DNA of 64,000 bases from Mactromeris polynyma (GCA_032209605.1 JASFXZ010000016.1:13206001-13270000), one strand, 5' to 3'. Counted from the first letter of the stretch, positions 44,901-56,209 are shown. Notes: a model not told the origin generated them from the letters alone. Made by a program: numbers and translations.

Positions 44901-47900
44901 TTCGTACTCCCTGTGAATCTGGAAGTGTTGATTACACAACCAGTGCTCAATACCGAACAACTTCTGTCCTTTCAGCGCTTTGATTCCATTCTAATCCTAC
45001 CATAGTTTGTTATCACATCTTGGGAACAAAAGTTTTTAAATTGAAAATAAAACTATAATACATGTATTGCCAGAAAAAACAAACCTAGTCATTTTAACCT
45101 ATTATCAGAACCACAAAAGTTTTATTATTTGGTCTTTGTACTATATCTGTTCTTTATTATATAACATGAGTGGTTTGAAAGGGGTATATAGGAGTCATCT
45201 TACAAACTGTCAGTTGTGCCATTGGTTCAATGACAAATTCGTGTGGTGCCAACTTCCTCCTTAATTTATGTCCATTGAAACATGTTAAACATGATCACTA
45301 TAAAGAGTATATGTGTTTTGTGTGACTGTGTAATAAATGAAAATTTTATAATATTTGATGATTTTGAAATTTTCTACTTCAAGATGCCGAAAGATATGTG
45401 GAAGATTATGACGTTGTTAATACTTGCAAGTGTGCCTTTCATAGGTAATGGCTTTGTTGTGCTAGGGTAAGAACCATTTACATATATTCTGTATGAACGT
45501 CAAGGTTCACTACATTGAAATGTTTGTGAATTTCCCTAAGGGTTAGTGGAGGAAAATCTCGCAGGGGGATGGGGTGGTTAGGTACAACAGTCGAAGAAAA
45601 GGGGACCACCAAAAGAATTTTAGTTGGTTTTTGACCCCACCCCCTCCAACAGACTGACCTCCCCATAAAGATAATTTTAATTGGTTGTCGTAAGATAATT
45701 TTTGAATAATGCTAATATATAAAATATGTTACAAATATTAAAGAACGGTACTGTCAATTGCTGCTCATCGAAACTTTAAGCAATGATTATTCTATACTGC
45801 TTGATAACCATCACAGAATACTGTAGCCAAGGCATCCGCCTCGGGAGCGGGTTTGAATCCCGGTCGGGGTCCTTTCTGATATGGCCGGTTGAAGAGCCGC
45901 CAGCTATTTAAATAATGGTTACTGTGCGCCTACTTGTCTGGTGCCTGGCATTAAAAGATAGGAATTAGGAAATGTACAGAAAGTAGGTGTCTCATAAGTA
46001 GGCATTGGCTGTCCCTATAATAAATAAACACTTTCTCATATTACAGGTACATGTTTCCTAAGAGACTGTTCACTCACCATCTGTGGAATGATAATCAGAA
46101 GGAGGAGTTTGGTCAGTTCTATCATACTTACAGATTGACTCACTTTCATAATCTACTGGAACATCTTGATAAACAAATATACAAAAATACAAGCGGAGAA
46201 TTAAAACAAAGAATGATGGACATTATACAAAAGGTATGTGTTTCCTGTATATACAGCAAACCCTCACTTAAAGACCACCTCAATATTAAGAACACAATTT
46301 TTCGAGTCCATTTTCACTGATTTGCTCTTTATTCAACCTCAATAGTAATACCACCTCAATACTAAGACCTCACCAATACTAAGACCATTTTCAAGAGTCT
46401 TAAGGGTGGTCATATTATTGAGATTTTACTGTATTCTGTACTCACTGGGACCCGGGCTCAGTGGTAAATCATTTCGCCTTTGCTGTAGAAGGTCAGGGGT
46501 TCGAGCCCTGGCCACGACATACCGAAGCCATAACAATTGGTGCTAGTGCCTCCCTTGCCATTGCTCAGCATTAAGGGTAGGACTGATTGGCATGGCAACA
46601 GGGTCATGTGACTAGGTTGGGTATCATGTGACATGTCTATTACACTGTCTTACAATATGGCTGCACTATGTCTAAACTCTTTACCTTTTGATATGTTTGC
46701 GATGTTACGATTGTTCAATTTGTAGTTAGGTCAGATTTATTATTGCTAAGATCTGTCATCTTAGCAATTTTGATTCAATTCATGCAACATCTTCAAAATC
46801 TAAAGTATGATATATTTGTCATTGTAAGAGTAACATATATACACTGCTTTGTCTGTTAGTGTGTTAGTATGTGCATGTGGTGTCCGCATTCCTGTCCGTG
46901 CTATTTCTCAGCAACCACTGACTGGAATTCAATGAAACTTAATGGGAAGCTTCACTACCAGGAGAGGAGATGCACATATTGTAAAATTTGATTTGTCCGA
47001 CATAGGAAGCTAGTTGTACAAGAATATCGGTCAATTTAGTTACAAATAAACGCAATGATAGTTCAACAATCTAAAATTAATAATCACATGTATATCTTTG
47101 TGGAATTCTAAAGTTTGACATACAACTGAACAATTGCTGATGTTGGTTAGCTTTAAAAACTGGCTTGTCTGAGACTAAATTCAACTCAACTGTTGGTAGC
47201 CCGAATCAGCATTAGACTAACCCGGAACATCAGGCTAGTGCATTTCTAGACCCCTGCGTACCTCAGAGAGCATCGTTGGTTTCTATCGATATATTCGTAT
47301 ATTTCAGTTGCAATCTTCCAGTCATCCTACGGCAGAGGAACTGTTAATGGTCAAACCATATTTCTCACAATATCCATTATGTATTGAAGAGCTTCCTACT
47401 ATGTATATAGTGAGTATATTATTATCAACTTAGATTGCATCACTTGCAATGTAGATCACTTTGAAGTGTGAGGTATATTACAGAGTGTGGCTAATTTTGG
47501 AAATAGCAGGGAAAATTGCCGAATGTAGGCGGGAGTCCGGGGAGGTACTCCACTTAATTATGATCATTCATACAAGAAAAGTAGTCGGGTGATGATGGTT
47601 AAGTTACTGGGTAAATTTATCGGCTCCTAGCTCTTATTGACACCCCTGACATTATCTCATGACATAAGATATTTACTTAGTGTGGGACGTCTTTATTGCA
47701 CATAGCAATGACATGCACAAAATAAGGATTCAAATGAGTTGTATTTGCTTGTTTGAAGCATTATTTAGTGTGAGTTCAACAATCTTTGTCGTAACTCCCT
47801 TGATGGTTGCCTGATAGGGCTAGTGTTTTTTTCAAACTGTTTGAACGGATAAGGTGTTCATATAGTGGTTAATATGACCTTTTGCATTCAGGCTATTGAA

Positions 47901-50900
47901 AAAGCTTTCAGGCTGGTAGTTTTGCTCAGTAACCAGCCCAAATAAATTAAGGTGAAGACTGGTTTAATTATGTTATATGGGTTAACACTGTTATACATAG
48001 GGACACACAATGTTGTAGGGGACCAACACCTGGGGCCTTCACAATCATTTTAAGACTGAAACTCAAGACTTTGAATTTGAAAAACTTAAATTTACCAGCC
48101 TTTTGTTTTCATTATATCTATATGGATAACTTTTAGTCTGAATAATTCTTGTAACACAAGTTTTATAAATAATTACCGTATACTGTTATAATAACGTAGG
48201 AGCAAAATGAACATTTAACATTTTAAAGTCTAAGTCCGAGTTTCGGTCTTCGTGTTCGTGAATTTGGCCCCTGGGCCCTGAAGGTGATAGGTACAAATCT
48301 TGCCTCGGCTCAGATTCTTCCACTGTTTTCCTAGTTCCCGAATCAGGCGCTGGTCCTTGTTAGTAACTGAGGAAGTAGTCATCAGGAGTGATTGCAGAAT
48401 TTTATTCACAATTGGTGAAAAATATGCTTAACACCGTTTAAAACTGTTTTACTTTATAGGCTTAATTTTGTACATGGAGTTAAAAACTACCAACTGTTAC
48501 CAATGTTTAAAATATTGTTCAAAAAGTATTGAAACTATGGACCAATAATTCATAGTTCATGATTGAATTAGTTTAGGAAATTATGTTAGTGAATTAATAC
48601 AGAATTATATCTTCTTTATGTTATGTTATGAAGCAGACAATTTTTCGGTTGCGTTTTTAATGGCTCTAAGTATATATAGGTTTAGCTGCATTTTTTGTAA
48701 GTCGAATTTAACTCATTTCAAAATGTACAATCCATGTAAAATATGTTTAAGCCTACCTATTTCTATTCAACACAATTTGTATTTACTTCAGAGACAATTA
48801 GCCAAGGTGCTTGGTTACACAGAACGTCGTTATCATCTACGTCAAGATGGACTAGTTCTGTTACACATAGATAGAGCCATGGTTCGAGAAGGTATTGAAA
48901 ATATGACGGACCAAGATATGTGCAAGGTCAGTGTCTTTTAGGGGCCATAATTTGGCCCCATTTCCCCCTTTAGTAAAGTATATATATTTCCCCTATTCAT
49001 TATAAGATTTGTGGTCTCACAGCATTGTAGATGTGAAATATAATTCAACTCTGTCGTACTGTCCAGGGGTTCACTAGGTGCTGTATCTCAGGGGTCATTT
49101 TGATAATTTCTAACCAGATTTTACCATTTTATAGCCAAATTACCTATAATTTAGAGAAAAAGTGACCCTTCAGCCAGAATCCTGAGGGTCAAAATGTGGC
49201 TTTTGGGGAATTCCAGGGGTCAAAGGGTCAACTCAGGGGTCAAATGGAACTCCTGAGTACACTGAATACTGCAGGTACAATACCCATTAAACTTCATCGT
49301 TCATTAAGATGAAGTTATTTCCCTTATTGAAGAAAGAATGAACAGTTCATAACTTGATCAAGATTGAGAAGGAAAAGTGGTACTTTAATGCAAACTCCAC
49401 ATGCCAGTCACTTGATTGCGCTACACTACCATAGCCGGGTCACGTGGGATCACAAAATGGCAGATACGCAAAAAAAAATACATTAGGCTTTTTCCATACC
49501 CTACGGGGAGATTGACAATAACATCTTTGTCAGAGAGCACATGTTGTTAACACTGTATTTGCTTTGTATTGTCTGGGGAATCATTAAAGAGGTGTAATCT
49601 TTTATCACATGGAAAATGTCACTCTCGATGTCTCTTGACGTCGGTCATATTTTTGTTTACACACAAACTGGTGTGTTATAAAAAATATTAGGGTTATTTC
49701 TCATTTTTGTCAATATTTCTACTTTTTCAACGATTAAACATCTTATATAATTGATATAGAACTACCATAATATAAAAATGTCGATTAAAAATAATAAGGA
49801 AAAGATGAAATTTGTCAAAACTTGAACACATACTGTTAATCAATATTTGTATCATCATAACTGTTTGTTTATATACATGTAATGAAATGTATAATGTTTG
49901 AAGATGCATTGTATAACAACATGTGCTCCTGCAAACCATGCCTTTTGTTGTTATGTACATTATGTTGCTATGAAACATGTTTTGTTTTAATGCAATAAAC
50001 TATTTGTACGAGTACATACACTAACCGCAGGCTGTCTAGCGGTCCTTATTTTCCCCACTTTTCCCTTATTTTCCTTATTTTTTTATTTCTTCCTACTTTT
50101 TCCTACTTATTGGTTCCTGAAATTTCCTACTTTTTGGGTTCAAAGTGTGTACTTCACAGAGACCTTATATAATAGTTAGAAAATGGTAGTATTTGTAGGA
50201 TCTTTTCAATTGGGAGTGCATATAAGACTGGAATCATCTTGTGAGACTGGGGGCTGCAGACTGTGGGCCTGTGGCTGCTTACTTAATGGTCATGTGAAAG
50301 ATGTATAAGAGTCAAAAGACCTGTCTATGCAGTCACGTCAAGATGTATTCTAGTTAGCAATTTATGTCTGTGAGTAATGCAAAGTTTTGCACAAAGCTAT
50401 GTAAAAACTCCTACTTTTATAGTACAAATTCCTTATTTTACCTACTTTTCTCCTACTTTTTGGTAAATTTTATTCCTACTTTTTGAAAGAAGTTCACTTG
50501 ACAGCTTGTAACCGGTCTTGACAATGAAGAAATGTTGCTAATGGCAGGATTTGAACCGGTGATCATATTGCTTCCTAAAAGTAAGGTGTAAATATATGTA
50601 AATTGCAGTTGGACCTTGTTCATTCGAATTCATTGGATCTGAACTTTTAGTTTCAAATACCCCGATTCAATTCGACATGCCTAAGAAGATACATCAGGAC
50701 CTGATATTTTTTCGGATGATACCAAGTATTCGGATGGAAAGTTGCTGATTAAACAAGGTCTGACTGTATTGTATTATTATGTCGCCCTTCGAAAAAGAGA
50801 GGGCATATTGGTTTGTACATGTTGGTCGGTCAGTATGTCCGTCAGTCCGTAACCTTTTCGTTTCCGATCAATAACTTAAGAACCCCTTGACCTATCATCC

Positions 50901-52716
50901 TCAGACTTGGTCCACACACACATCTTAAGTAGCAGAGGAACCCTATTGATTTTGGGGTCTCAGGGTCAAGGTCACAAGGAGGCATAATGTTTACAAACAT
51001 CTCTTGTTTTTAGGCTTGTTTGAAGCGTGGACTTAATCCTTACGGAATTGAAAGAGAAGAAAGAATGAAGTTTTTACAGACTTGGACGGATATATCCAGA
51101 GAACTAGACGGTAGTTAACATTAAATGTTATATAACTCAAAATAATGGTGTCGTTAATTCAGTAACTGTCAGATGTTCGTAACATTTGCAGACAAGTCAT
51201 AAAATTTCATTTCAAAATCTGCTTTATACTTATGTTGTAAATATCATTTTCTAGTCTGTGAAATAAAGCCTTTCCTATGATATTAATAACAAAAAAATCA
51301 CAGTTTATTTGAACCTTTGACAATTATACTATCTTAATTGTTTTCTCCATGTCAGTTTATCATATGTTGTCTGGGAATGTCTCAGTATCAGATTCTTACC
51401 GGTCTTCATTATAGGTCTCAGGTGTTTATAGATTACTGTAAAGTTAGAAATTATACTAAACCCCAGGTTTGAACAAGAATTAACACATAGATAACTGTAA
51501 CACGCTTTTAATAGTTGGTACTACAAAATGAGGCCTATTTCAACTAGTTGCGTTTTTTAATGGCTTCAAGTATATATTGGGCTTTTTAAATAAGGGGCTT
51601 TAATGATTGGTAAATAGAAGACCGCAGTACATTGGCCTCCTTGATGTGATGTCACGCAGGTGACGTAATTGCGCAAATAAAAATAACCACGAAAATATTG
51701 TCGAAAGGAAAAACACGAAACATTGTATTCCGAGTTAAAAGCGTAAGGGTCACAAACAAGAAAAATTTGATGTCTCATTGAAGTTTTCAGTCTAATAATT
51801 TAATGGCATAATTATGTGTGAGATTTAATGGTATTATTATCTGTATGAATTGTAATGATCTGATTATTTGTATGGATTTTAATGGCATAATTATTTATAC
51901 AGAATTAATGGTATCATTATTTGTATGGAATTTAATGGCATAATTTGGTGGGAAATTCAATGGTATTATAATCTGTGTTGATTTTAATAGTTGTATTATT
52001 TGGAATTGAATGGCATAATTTTTTATATGGAATTAATGGTATTATTTGTATGGAATTTAATGGCATAATTTTTATATGGAATTAATGATATTATTTGTAT
52101 GGAATTTAATGGCATAATTTTTATATGGAATTTATGATATTATTTGTATGGAATATAATGGCATAATTTTTATATGGAATTAATGATATTATTTGTATGG
52201 AATTTAATGGCATAATTTTTATATGGAATTTATGATATTATTTGTATGGAATTTAATGGCATACTTATTTAAATGGAATTAATGGTATTATTATTTGTCT
52301 TGACTTTAATGGCATACTTATTTACATGGAATTAATGATATAAATATTTGTCTGGAATTTAATGGCATACTTATTTATATGGAATTAATGGTACATGTAT
52401 TATTATATGTATGGAATTTAATGGCATAATTATTTACATAGAATTAATGATATCAATATTTGTATGAAAAATGTATTATTATTTGTATGAAATTTAGTTT
52501 ATAATTATTTGTATGGATTGAAATGGCATATACATTATGAGAGATTTATTGGTATTATTACTTACACAGTATAATAACTCTTTCTCGTTTTTTTTTGCAG
52601 AGACGAATGTTTCCCTACTCCTTCACTGTCCTGTGTTCCTCTCTTACAATAAATCGACCAACATTAGGTTAATGAAGGGAAAGAAGTACAAATGGAAGAG
52701 AAAGCTACCTGTATAA
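41878..52716 (+). CDS. LETMD1: LETM1 domain-containing protein 1 (LETMD1), nine exons
   Basis: Mitochondrial inner-membrane protein of the LETM1-like family, in which a membrane segment is followed by a ribosome-binding-type helical domain. Exons: 41878-41930, 43626-43780, 44459-44571, 45384-45466, 46047-46233, 47308-47409, 48792-48926, 51014-51110 and 52601-52716. Together they give 1041 nt and 346 residues; human LETMD1 has 360. The N-terminus MSSVLSSRLVLQSRHNLR is basic and serine-rich, as expected for a mitochondrial presequence. Residues about 113-138 are hydrophobic (MTLLILASVPFIGNGFVVLG) and lead into YMFPKRLFTHHLW, matching the human YLFPRQLLIRHFW. Later landmarks are DQDMCKACLKRGLN (human [13 protein letters not shown]) and VSLLLHCPVFLS (human LSLLLHNVVLLS). 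All phases agree. The first exon is the least certain, since it has no conserved residues. Confidence 0.92.
42989..43190 (-). repeat. Dispersed GGGTCAA repeat in LETMD1 intron 1, inverted
   Basis: Begins CAGGGGTTCCATTTGACCC and ends CTATGGGTACCCCTG. Interior is the complement of the copy at 49063-49258. Confidence 0.7.
43240..43570 (-). mobile_element. Inverted partial copy of the 31-889 element in LETMD1 intron 1
   Basis: AATCGGAAAAAAAATCCCAA and TTTGAAGACAAACTTTTCTG are the complements of segments at about 640 and 210 in the left-edge element, in the expected reversed order. Confidence 0.55.
43626..43780 (+). CDS. LETMD1: LETMD1 exon 2
   Basis: Encodes CLYCTDPKDTLGPPTKLWRY, VINKFTYVVEKYERKLEKK and SPKTFNVYKTFK, aligning with human YVVTKTKAINGKYHRFLGR and following residues. 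Acceptor TTTTTCAG before 43626; donor AAAA|GTAACT at 43781. Confidence 0.9.
43826..44122. mobile_element. GATAGTTCCC-family element in LETMD1 intron 2
   Basis: Left CCTATAGTTAGTTTCCCACA, TATTTACCTCCCTTGTTC; right GGGGAGGTAAATATCGTGGG. Interior GCTCATGTTGGCAGATGGCT. Confidence 0.78.
44459..44571 (+). CDS. LETMD1: LETMD1 exon 3
   Basis: Encodes SVRFIATDTKDYLSVTKDMW, AGRELHTFSRRELEIYQE. The RRELEIYQE stretch aligns with human YREMEHLRQ ahead of the membrane segment. Acceptor AG at 44457-44458, donor GAG|GTAAAA at 44572. Confidence 0.9.
45384..45466 (+). CDS. LETMD1: LETMD1 exon 4: transmembrane segment
   Basis: Encodes MPKDMWKIMTLLILASVPFI and GNGFVVL, the hydrophobic inner-membrane helix. The internal methionine is not a start; the exon is in phase with exon 3. 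The acceptor ends in CTTCAAG, so AAG rather than the commoner CAG is used. Donor GG|GTAAGA at 45467. Confidence 0.88.
45823..46036 (+). mobile_element. tRNA-derived SINE copy 2, adjacent to LETMD1 exon 5
   Basis: Partial tRNA-like head (GCATCCGCCTCGGGAGCGGG, GTTTGAATCCCGG), body ATATGGCCGGTTGAAGAGCC and tail ATAATAAATAAACACTTTCT. The tail runs to within about ten bases of the exon 5 acceptor. Confidence 0.82.
46047..46233 (+). CDS. LETMD1: LETMD1 exon 5
   Basis: Encodes YMFPKRLFTHHLWNDNQKEE, FGQFYHTYRLTHFHNLLEHL and DKQIYKN...DIIQK. This is the best-conserved block against vertebrate LETMD1. Acceptor AG at 46045-46046, about ten bases after a SINE tail; donor AAG|GTATGT at 46234. Confidence 0.93.
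46440..46560 (+). mobile_element. tRNA-like SINE in LETMD1 intron 5
   Basis: GGGCTCAGTGGTAAATCATT and CAGGGGTTCGAGCCCTGG provide A- and B-box-like motifs. It directly follows a TACAG-type miniature element at 46252-46433. Confidence 0.65.
47308..47409 (+). CDS. LETMD1: LETMD1 exon 6
   Basis: Encodes LQSSHPTAEELLMVKPYFSQ and YPLCIEELPTMYI (34 codons, phase 0 at both ends). Human has THPAIHDILALRECFSNHPL at this place. Acceptor AG at 47306-47307, donor ATA|GTGAGT at 47410. Confidence 0.9.
48792..48926 (+). CDS. LETMD1: LETMD1 exon 7
   Basis: Encodes RQLAKVLGYTERRYHLRQDG, LVLLHIDRAMVREGIENMTD and QDMCK (45 codons). It corresponds to the helical region including human YLPPPLLRHRLKTHTTVIHQ. Acceptor AG at 48790-48791, donor AAG|GTCAGT at 48927. 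Confidence 0.9.
49063..49258 (+). repeat. Dispersed GGGTCAA repeat in LETMD1 intron 7
   Basis: CCAGGGGTTCACTAGGTGCT to TCAAATGGAACTCCTGAG, about 200 bp; the best-preserved copy of the family, with CAGGGGTTC-type inverse ends. Confidence 0.72.
50029..50510. mobile_element. CAGGCTGTCAAGTGG element, longer copy in LETMD1 intron 7
   Basis: Starts GCAGGCTGTCTAGCGG and ends GTTCACTTGACAGCTTG. Rich in CCTACTTTT runs like the 25.4-kb copy. Confidence 0.65.
50604..50768. mobile_element. Pogo-like miniature element in LETMD1 intron 7
   Basis: CAGTTGGACCTTGTTCATTC and AAACAAGGTCTGACTGTA are inverse ends. ACCAAGTATTCGGATGG recurs inverted near 24.35 kb, and a relative is at 53061-53238. Confidence 0.65.
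50780..51005 (+). repeat. TATGTCGCCCTTCG dispersed repeat
   Basis: CAGTATGTCCGTCAGTCCG, CTCAGACTTGGTCCACAC and CAGGGTCAAGGTCACAAGG. Similar phrases occur at about 24.93 kb, 46.88 kb and 54.24 kb. It ends just before the LETMD1 exon 8 acceptor. Confidence 0.5.
51014..51110 (+). CDS. LETMD1: LETMD1 exon 8
   Basis: Encodes ACLKRGLNPYGIEREERMKF, LQTWTDISRELD, aligning with human [20 protein letters not shown]. Acceptor AG at 51012-51013, donor GACG|GTAGTT at 51111. Reading through the donor meets a stop after two codons, and AATAAA lies about 150 bp downstream. Confidence 0.92.
51785..52545. repeat. 49-bp AT-rich minisatellite in the last LETMD1 intron
   Basis: Unit GGCATAATTTTTATATGGAA + TTAATGATATTATTTGTATG + GAATTTAAT; about 15 copies, the central ones nearly identical. 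Confidence 0.92.
52601..52716 (+). CDS. LETMD1: LETMD1 exon 9 and stop
   Basis: Encodes TNVSLLLHCPVFLSYNKSTN and IRLMKGKKYKWKRKLPV with stop TAA at 52714-52716. The strongly basic tail is not shared with the human protein. A T-rich tract and TTGCAG precede it, directly after a 49-bp minisatellite. AATAAA at about 53187 or 53412 could end the transcript. Confidence 0.9.
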
Positions 52717-52775
52717 ACTCATATATCTGTGATTTAATCTCCATATTGTGAAGTTTACATCATAACACTACTAGA

Positions 52776-52965
52776 TACAGGGTGTTAAAAAAATTCATTC
52801 TCAAATATTTTTTTTAATGCTTTGTCCATCTATGTCACTATTGACTGATAGTTGACTTCTGTGTAATTCATGAAAAAAGCTGTGTCTTTTATTATGGGAA
52901 CTAAAGTCAGTGTACACAGCATTATTTTCATTTAATCTAAATTCAAACTTTTTTAACACCCTGTA
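52776..52965. mobile_element. Mariner-like miniature element just after LETMD1
   Basis: TACAGGGTGTTAAAAAA and TTTTTTAACACCCTGTA are inverse ends with TA at each side, 190 bp apart. CAGGGTGT ends are common in mariner elements. Confidence 0.8.
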
Positions 52966-53060
52966 CAGTGTATTCTTAATTTGTCTGTTTTGTAAAAACA
53001 ATAATATGTTGTCGCGTTGTTGATCGTAGTCATCTGCGTCTACGAAAATGTTTAATACTA

Positions 53061-53238
53061 TCTGACCTCGTTTATTCGACGACATTCTATTCAAATGCTC
53101 AGTATCATACGAAAATAAATACCAGGTCTTGTTGTATCTTTCTATGCACGATGAATTGAACTGAGCCATTCGAAATCATGTATTATTTAAAATAAAATTA
53201 TGGGCTTGATGAATTCGTTTGAACGAGGTCTGACTGTT
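53061..53238. mobile_element. Pogo-like miniature element
   Basis: CTGACCTCGTTTATTCGACG and CGTTTGAACGAGGTCTGACT are inverse ends. With the mariner-like element it accounts for the minus-strand open frame at 52801-53169. Confidence 0.65.
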
Positions 53239-53789
53239 TATCTCAGTTTCTGAGAAAGTCTAAGTTCTAATGTAATTTAACCTGCAGATTGGTGTCTGCA
53301 TTTACGTGTCATGCTCTTGTTTGGATCCATTTTAGGGGTCAAACTTAGCCCCATTTCCATGTATATATCTCCTAATTTTTGTTAGATTTCTATTTTACGG
53401 AGAATTCTTTCAATAAAAGCTATGATTTTGAGTGGTTCTAATTATGTTGCAAAGGGATTGCATTTTAAACGTAGCTTCAGTTACAAAACAGTGGTTTTCC
53501 TTGGCTAATCTTGTTTACTAAGCCACTGAACGTTACTGAATGCAAGGTTTAGGAAAGAGAAATGTGTACTTTGTAATGTAAATTATTATTCCCCTCGGGT
53601 GACAATGTATCTCCTCTATCGGGGCCTTCCAACCATTACCCTAGAAGTGAAGGGAGACGGGAATTGGGTAGATTTTTGGATCAAATAAAGCCTGGGTTCT
53701 CTTCATTTTGTGTTCTGCTCAGATTTGTGGAAGACTAAGTTATGTCATATTCACATTTGGATGCAAATTCCAGTCTTGGTTAATGTGTA

Positions 53790-54070
53790 GGCTCAGGGTG
53801 GGGTTCCATTGCTAGGTGGTTATGGTTGCTGAGTTCTAATCACTTGCTCCTCACTGCTGCAGGTTTGAGTCCTGTCCGGGGTTTAGAATTTGTATGGAAG
53901 CTATCCAGCTGGCCTGTGCATAAGCAATGGTTCTACTCAGATGCCCATTTTGCCCAATATAAAGCTAGAAAGTCCACCTGGAATCTTCCTCCATCCATTA
54001 AGCTGGAAAATTGACAACATGACTGTATCATATGTTGCTTAAAGCTGCATTACAAAAATAACACACATGC
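53790..54070 (+). mobile_element. tRNA-derived SINE
   Basis: Degraded tRNA-like head with GCAGGTTTGAGTCCTGTCC, body AAGCTATCCAGCTGGCCTGT, GGTTCTACTCAGATGCCC and CACCTGGAATCTTCCTCC. This body is familiar from bivalve SINEs. Confidence 0.7.
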
Positions 54071-54845
54071 TTAACATACATACTTTGCTTCGCAGGTTAT
54101 TGAGCAATGAGATGTATTTGTATTTCAATTATTTTGTGTTTTGTGCCATTTTGACTGGAGTCCAATTGCCATCCAACTGAATACAGCTTGCATTGTGGGT
54201 AAAGAACTTCAGGGAGTTCAAGGTCAGGATTACACTATTTTGAGGTTACTGGGGTCAAGGTCACTAAAATTGAATACAGGCTTATTCTGAGTAACTTCAG
54301 TCATACCTAAGGGCTATTGTAAAGTTGCATTTTATTTCAAAGTTATCCACTCCGTAGCGGATGTTTACAAGATTAGCGTATGTATATATCCGCCTACAGT
54401 GTCTCGTTACTTGTATATTAACTCATGTGTGGCTTCTAAAACTGGTATCATTTTATTCAAAGACAAAATTGAATCCCTTTAGAACGATATAATCAGCATT
54501 GCAAAGTGCGATTATGCCTGGGGCAGTTTCAGTCCTACCCACATGGTATTCAGTGTGTCAGTATGTCTTTGCAAAGTGAGATTTATGCCTGGGGGCAGTT
54601 TCAGTCCTACCCACATGGTATTCAGAGTGTCAGTATGTCATTGCTTCTTGTCAGTTGTATTCAGATGTAATCCGATTTTATGTCAATTAAATTTTATGTT
54701 TGAGCGTTTTTGTTAGTGTATGTCTTGAATAAGAACAACTTTACTGATGAAATTTTCACATGTAGATCATTTTATGTATTTAGAAAATTCCAGAACAAAA
54801 TGTATGGTTGTCCAAAATGTGCTAGGATGATACTGCTGTTAGCTA

Positions 54846-55203
54846 TTAAAGATGTATCTGGCTCATCTGAACCTAAACATTTTGCAATGGGCTTCATCCA
54901 GTATTGTTGTTACATAGTCTAAAACATCATCAATAATAACCATTGCAATGTATAAGCATTTAAAACAACCTTGTTTAATCATATTACTATTAGACGAAAC
55001 TAGTAAAAAACACAAGCTTGTTAAAAAAAAAATTAAATTTTATGATAATACAAATGTCTTTTTTCGGCAAATACAGAGAAATACATTATAAATGTATTCT
55101 GTGATAATGCATATTTATTGAAGTTTTAACTAGATAAAATATATTTTTCATGTTTGTTTAGGTAAACAAATGAACAAAAAAATGAGCATAATATTTCTTT
55201 AAT
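54846..55203. mobile_element. CTGGCTCATCTGAA element, complete copy
   Basis: TTAAAGATGTATCTGGCTCA at the left and AATGAGCATAATATTTCTTT-AA at the right are imperfect inverse ends. About 360 bp. Confidence 0.72.
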
Positions 55204-55431
55204 ACATTCTTGACTATGGTATATTATATACAGTGAAATCAAGAAATATACCAACATTGGTTCTTAAGTAAGTTGGTCTTGTTATCAAATTAAAATATGG
55301 AATAAAATGAAAAACAGGTTCCTGGAAGTACAGTGGTTGTCTTTTAGTGGGTTTGTACTTTATTGATAATTTAACGATTACGCAAAATCTGCTGTGAGCT
55401 CTTCTCATTGTTTTGTGATTAAGTAATTTTC

Positions 55432-55585
55432 AGGCATGAAACTTATCCATGGATTTGACGCTCACAAGGACTGTTTTTGAGACAATTTAAGGCATCTTGG
55501 ATGCTTAAAAGCCAGCAGCTTCAGCGGCCCCCTGGACCCCTTGCCAAATTTTCAGCTGATTTTGAAATTTTGCATTCTCATGCCA
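55432..55585. mobile_element. GGCATGAGAAT miniature element, copy 2
   Basis: Begins TTCAGGCATGAAACTT and ends GCATTCTCATGCC. Includes CCTTGCCAAATTTTCAGCTG, the stretch that is mirrored in the 5898-5956 palindrome. Confidence 0.75.
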
Positions 55586-55854
55586 GAATTTTACACATAT
55601 TTTAAAACTCTGTCACCATTGAAACATGACATCTCCATTGTAACTGGACCAATCAGTGCTCAGTATTATATTTGAAGTTTCTGTACTGTACATTACTATA
55701 CCTCAGATTTCAACAGTGAGATAACTTTTGATGTATTTACAGTATGAAGAATATCAGTCAATTTTGCTTAAAATGCTGAATTATATACTGTCATTTTTAT
55801 TCTGCGCATTTTGTATAATTGTACTGTACTGTACTATGTAGCTGATAAGCTTAT

Positions 55855-56208
55855 ACCCTGGGCAAACTGACTGTAAAAATCTCCTACTCATTAATAATTT
55901 ATAAGGTGATCGGCCACATTAAACATAGTTCATGCCATACAGAATGTCGATGAGTACTGATGAAATCGCGGTTCTGAGCGATCCAATGAGATCAGGGCTC
56001 TCATATTGCGCTCTTTTTTCAATGGTCGCTAACATTTTGTCGAATTTGTTGATAGCTCTTCACAAAAGAGATTCCTTCTTTTTTGTTATTGTCCATTTCA
56101 TTGGTTGAGAAATGCTAATTAATATTCATGCATTACGTAGTTTCGCTAGCCAATTTGCCCAGGTTATCATATATGTTTTTTTAATAGCCTGGGTACCGTG
56201 GATGTCCC
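55855..56208. mobile_element. CATCCTCGGTACCCAGG element, copy 3
   Basis: Degraded left end with ATACCCTGGGCAAACTGACT; right end TAGCCTGGGTACCGTGGATG. Interior CAAAAGAGATTCCTTCTTTT matches copies 1 and 2. Confidence 0.75.
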
Positions 56209-56209
56209 C

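Noticed and set aside
52801..53169. 122-codon open frame on the minus strand after LETMD1
   Set aside because: It runs from inside the mariner-like element (52776-52965) into the pogo-like element (53061-53238) and shows no family features; it is a chance frame over two transposons.
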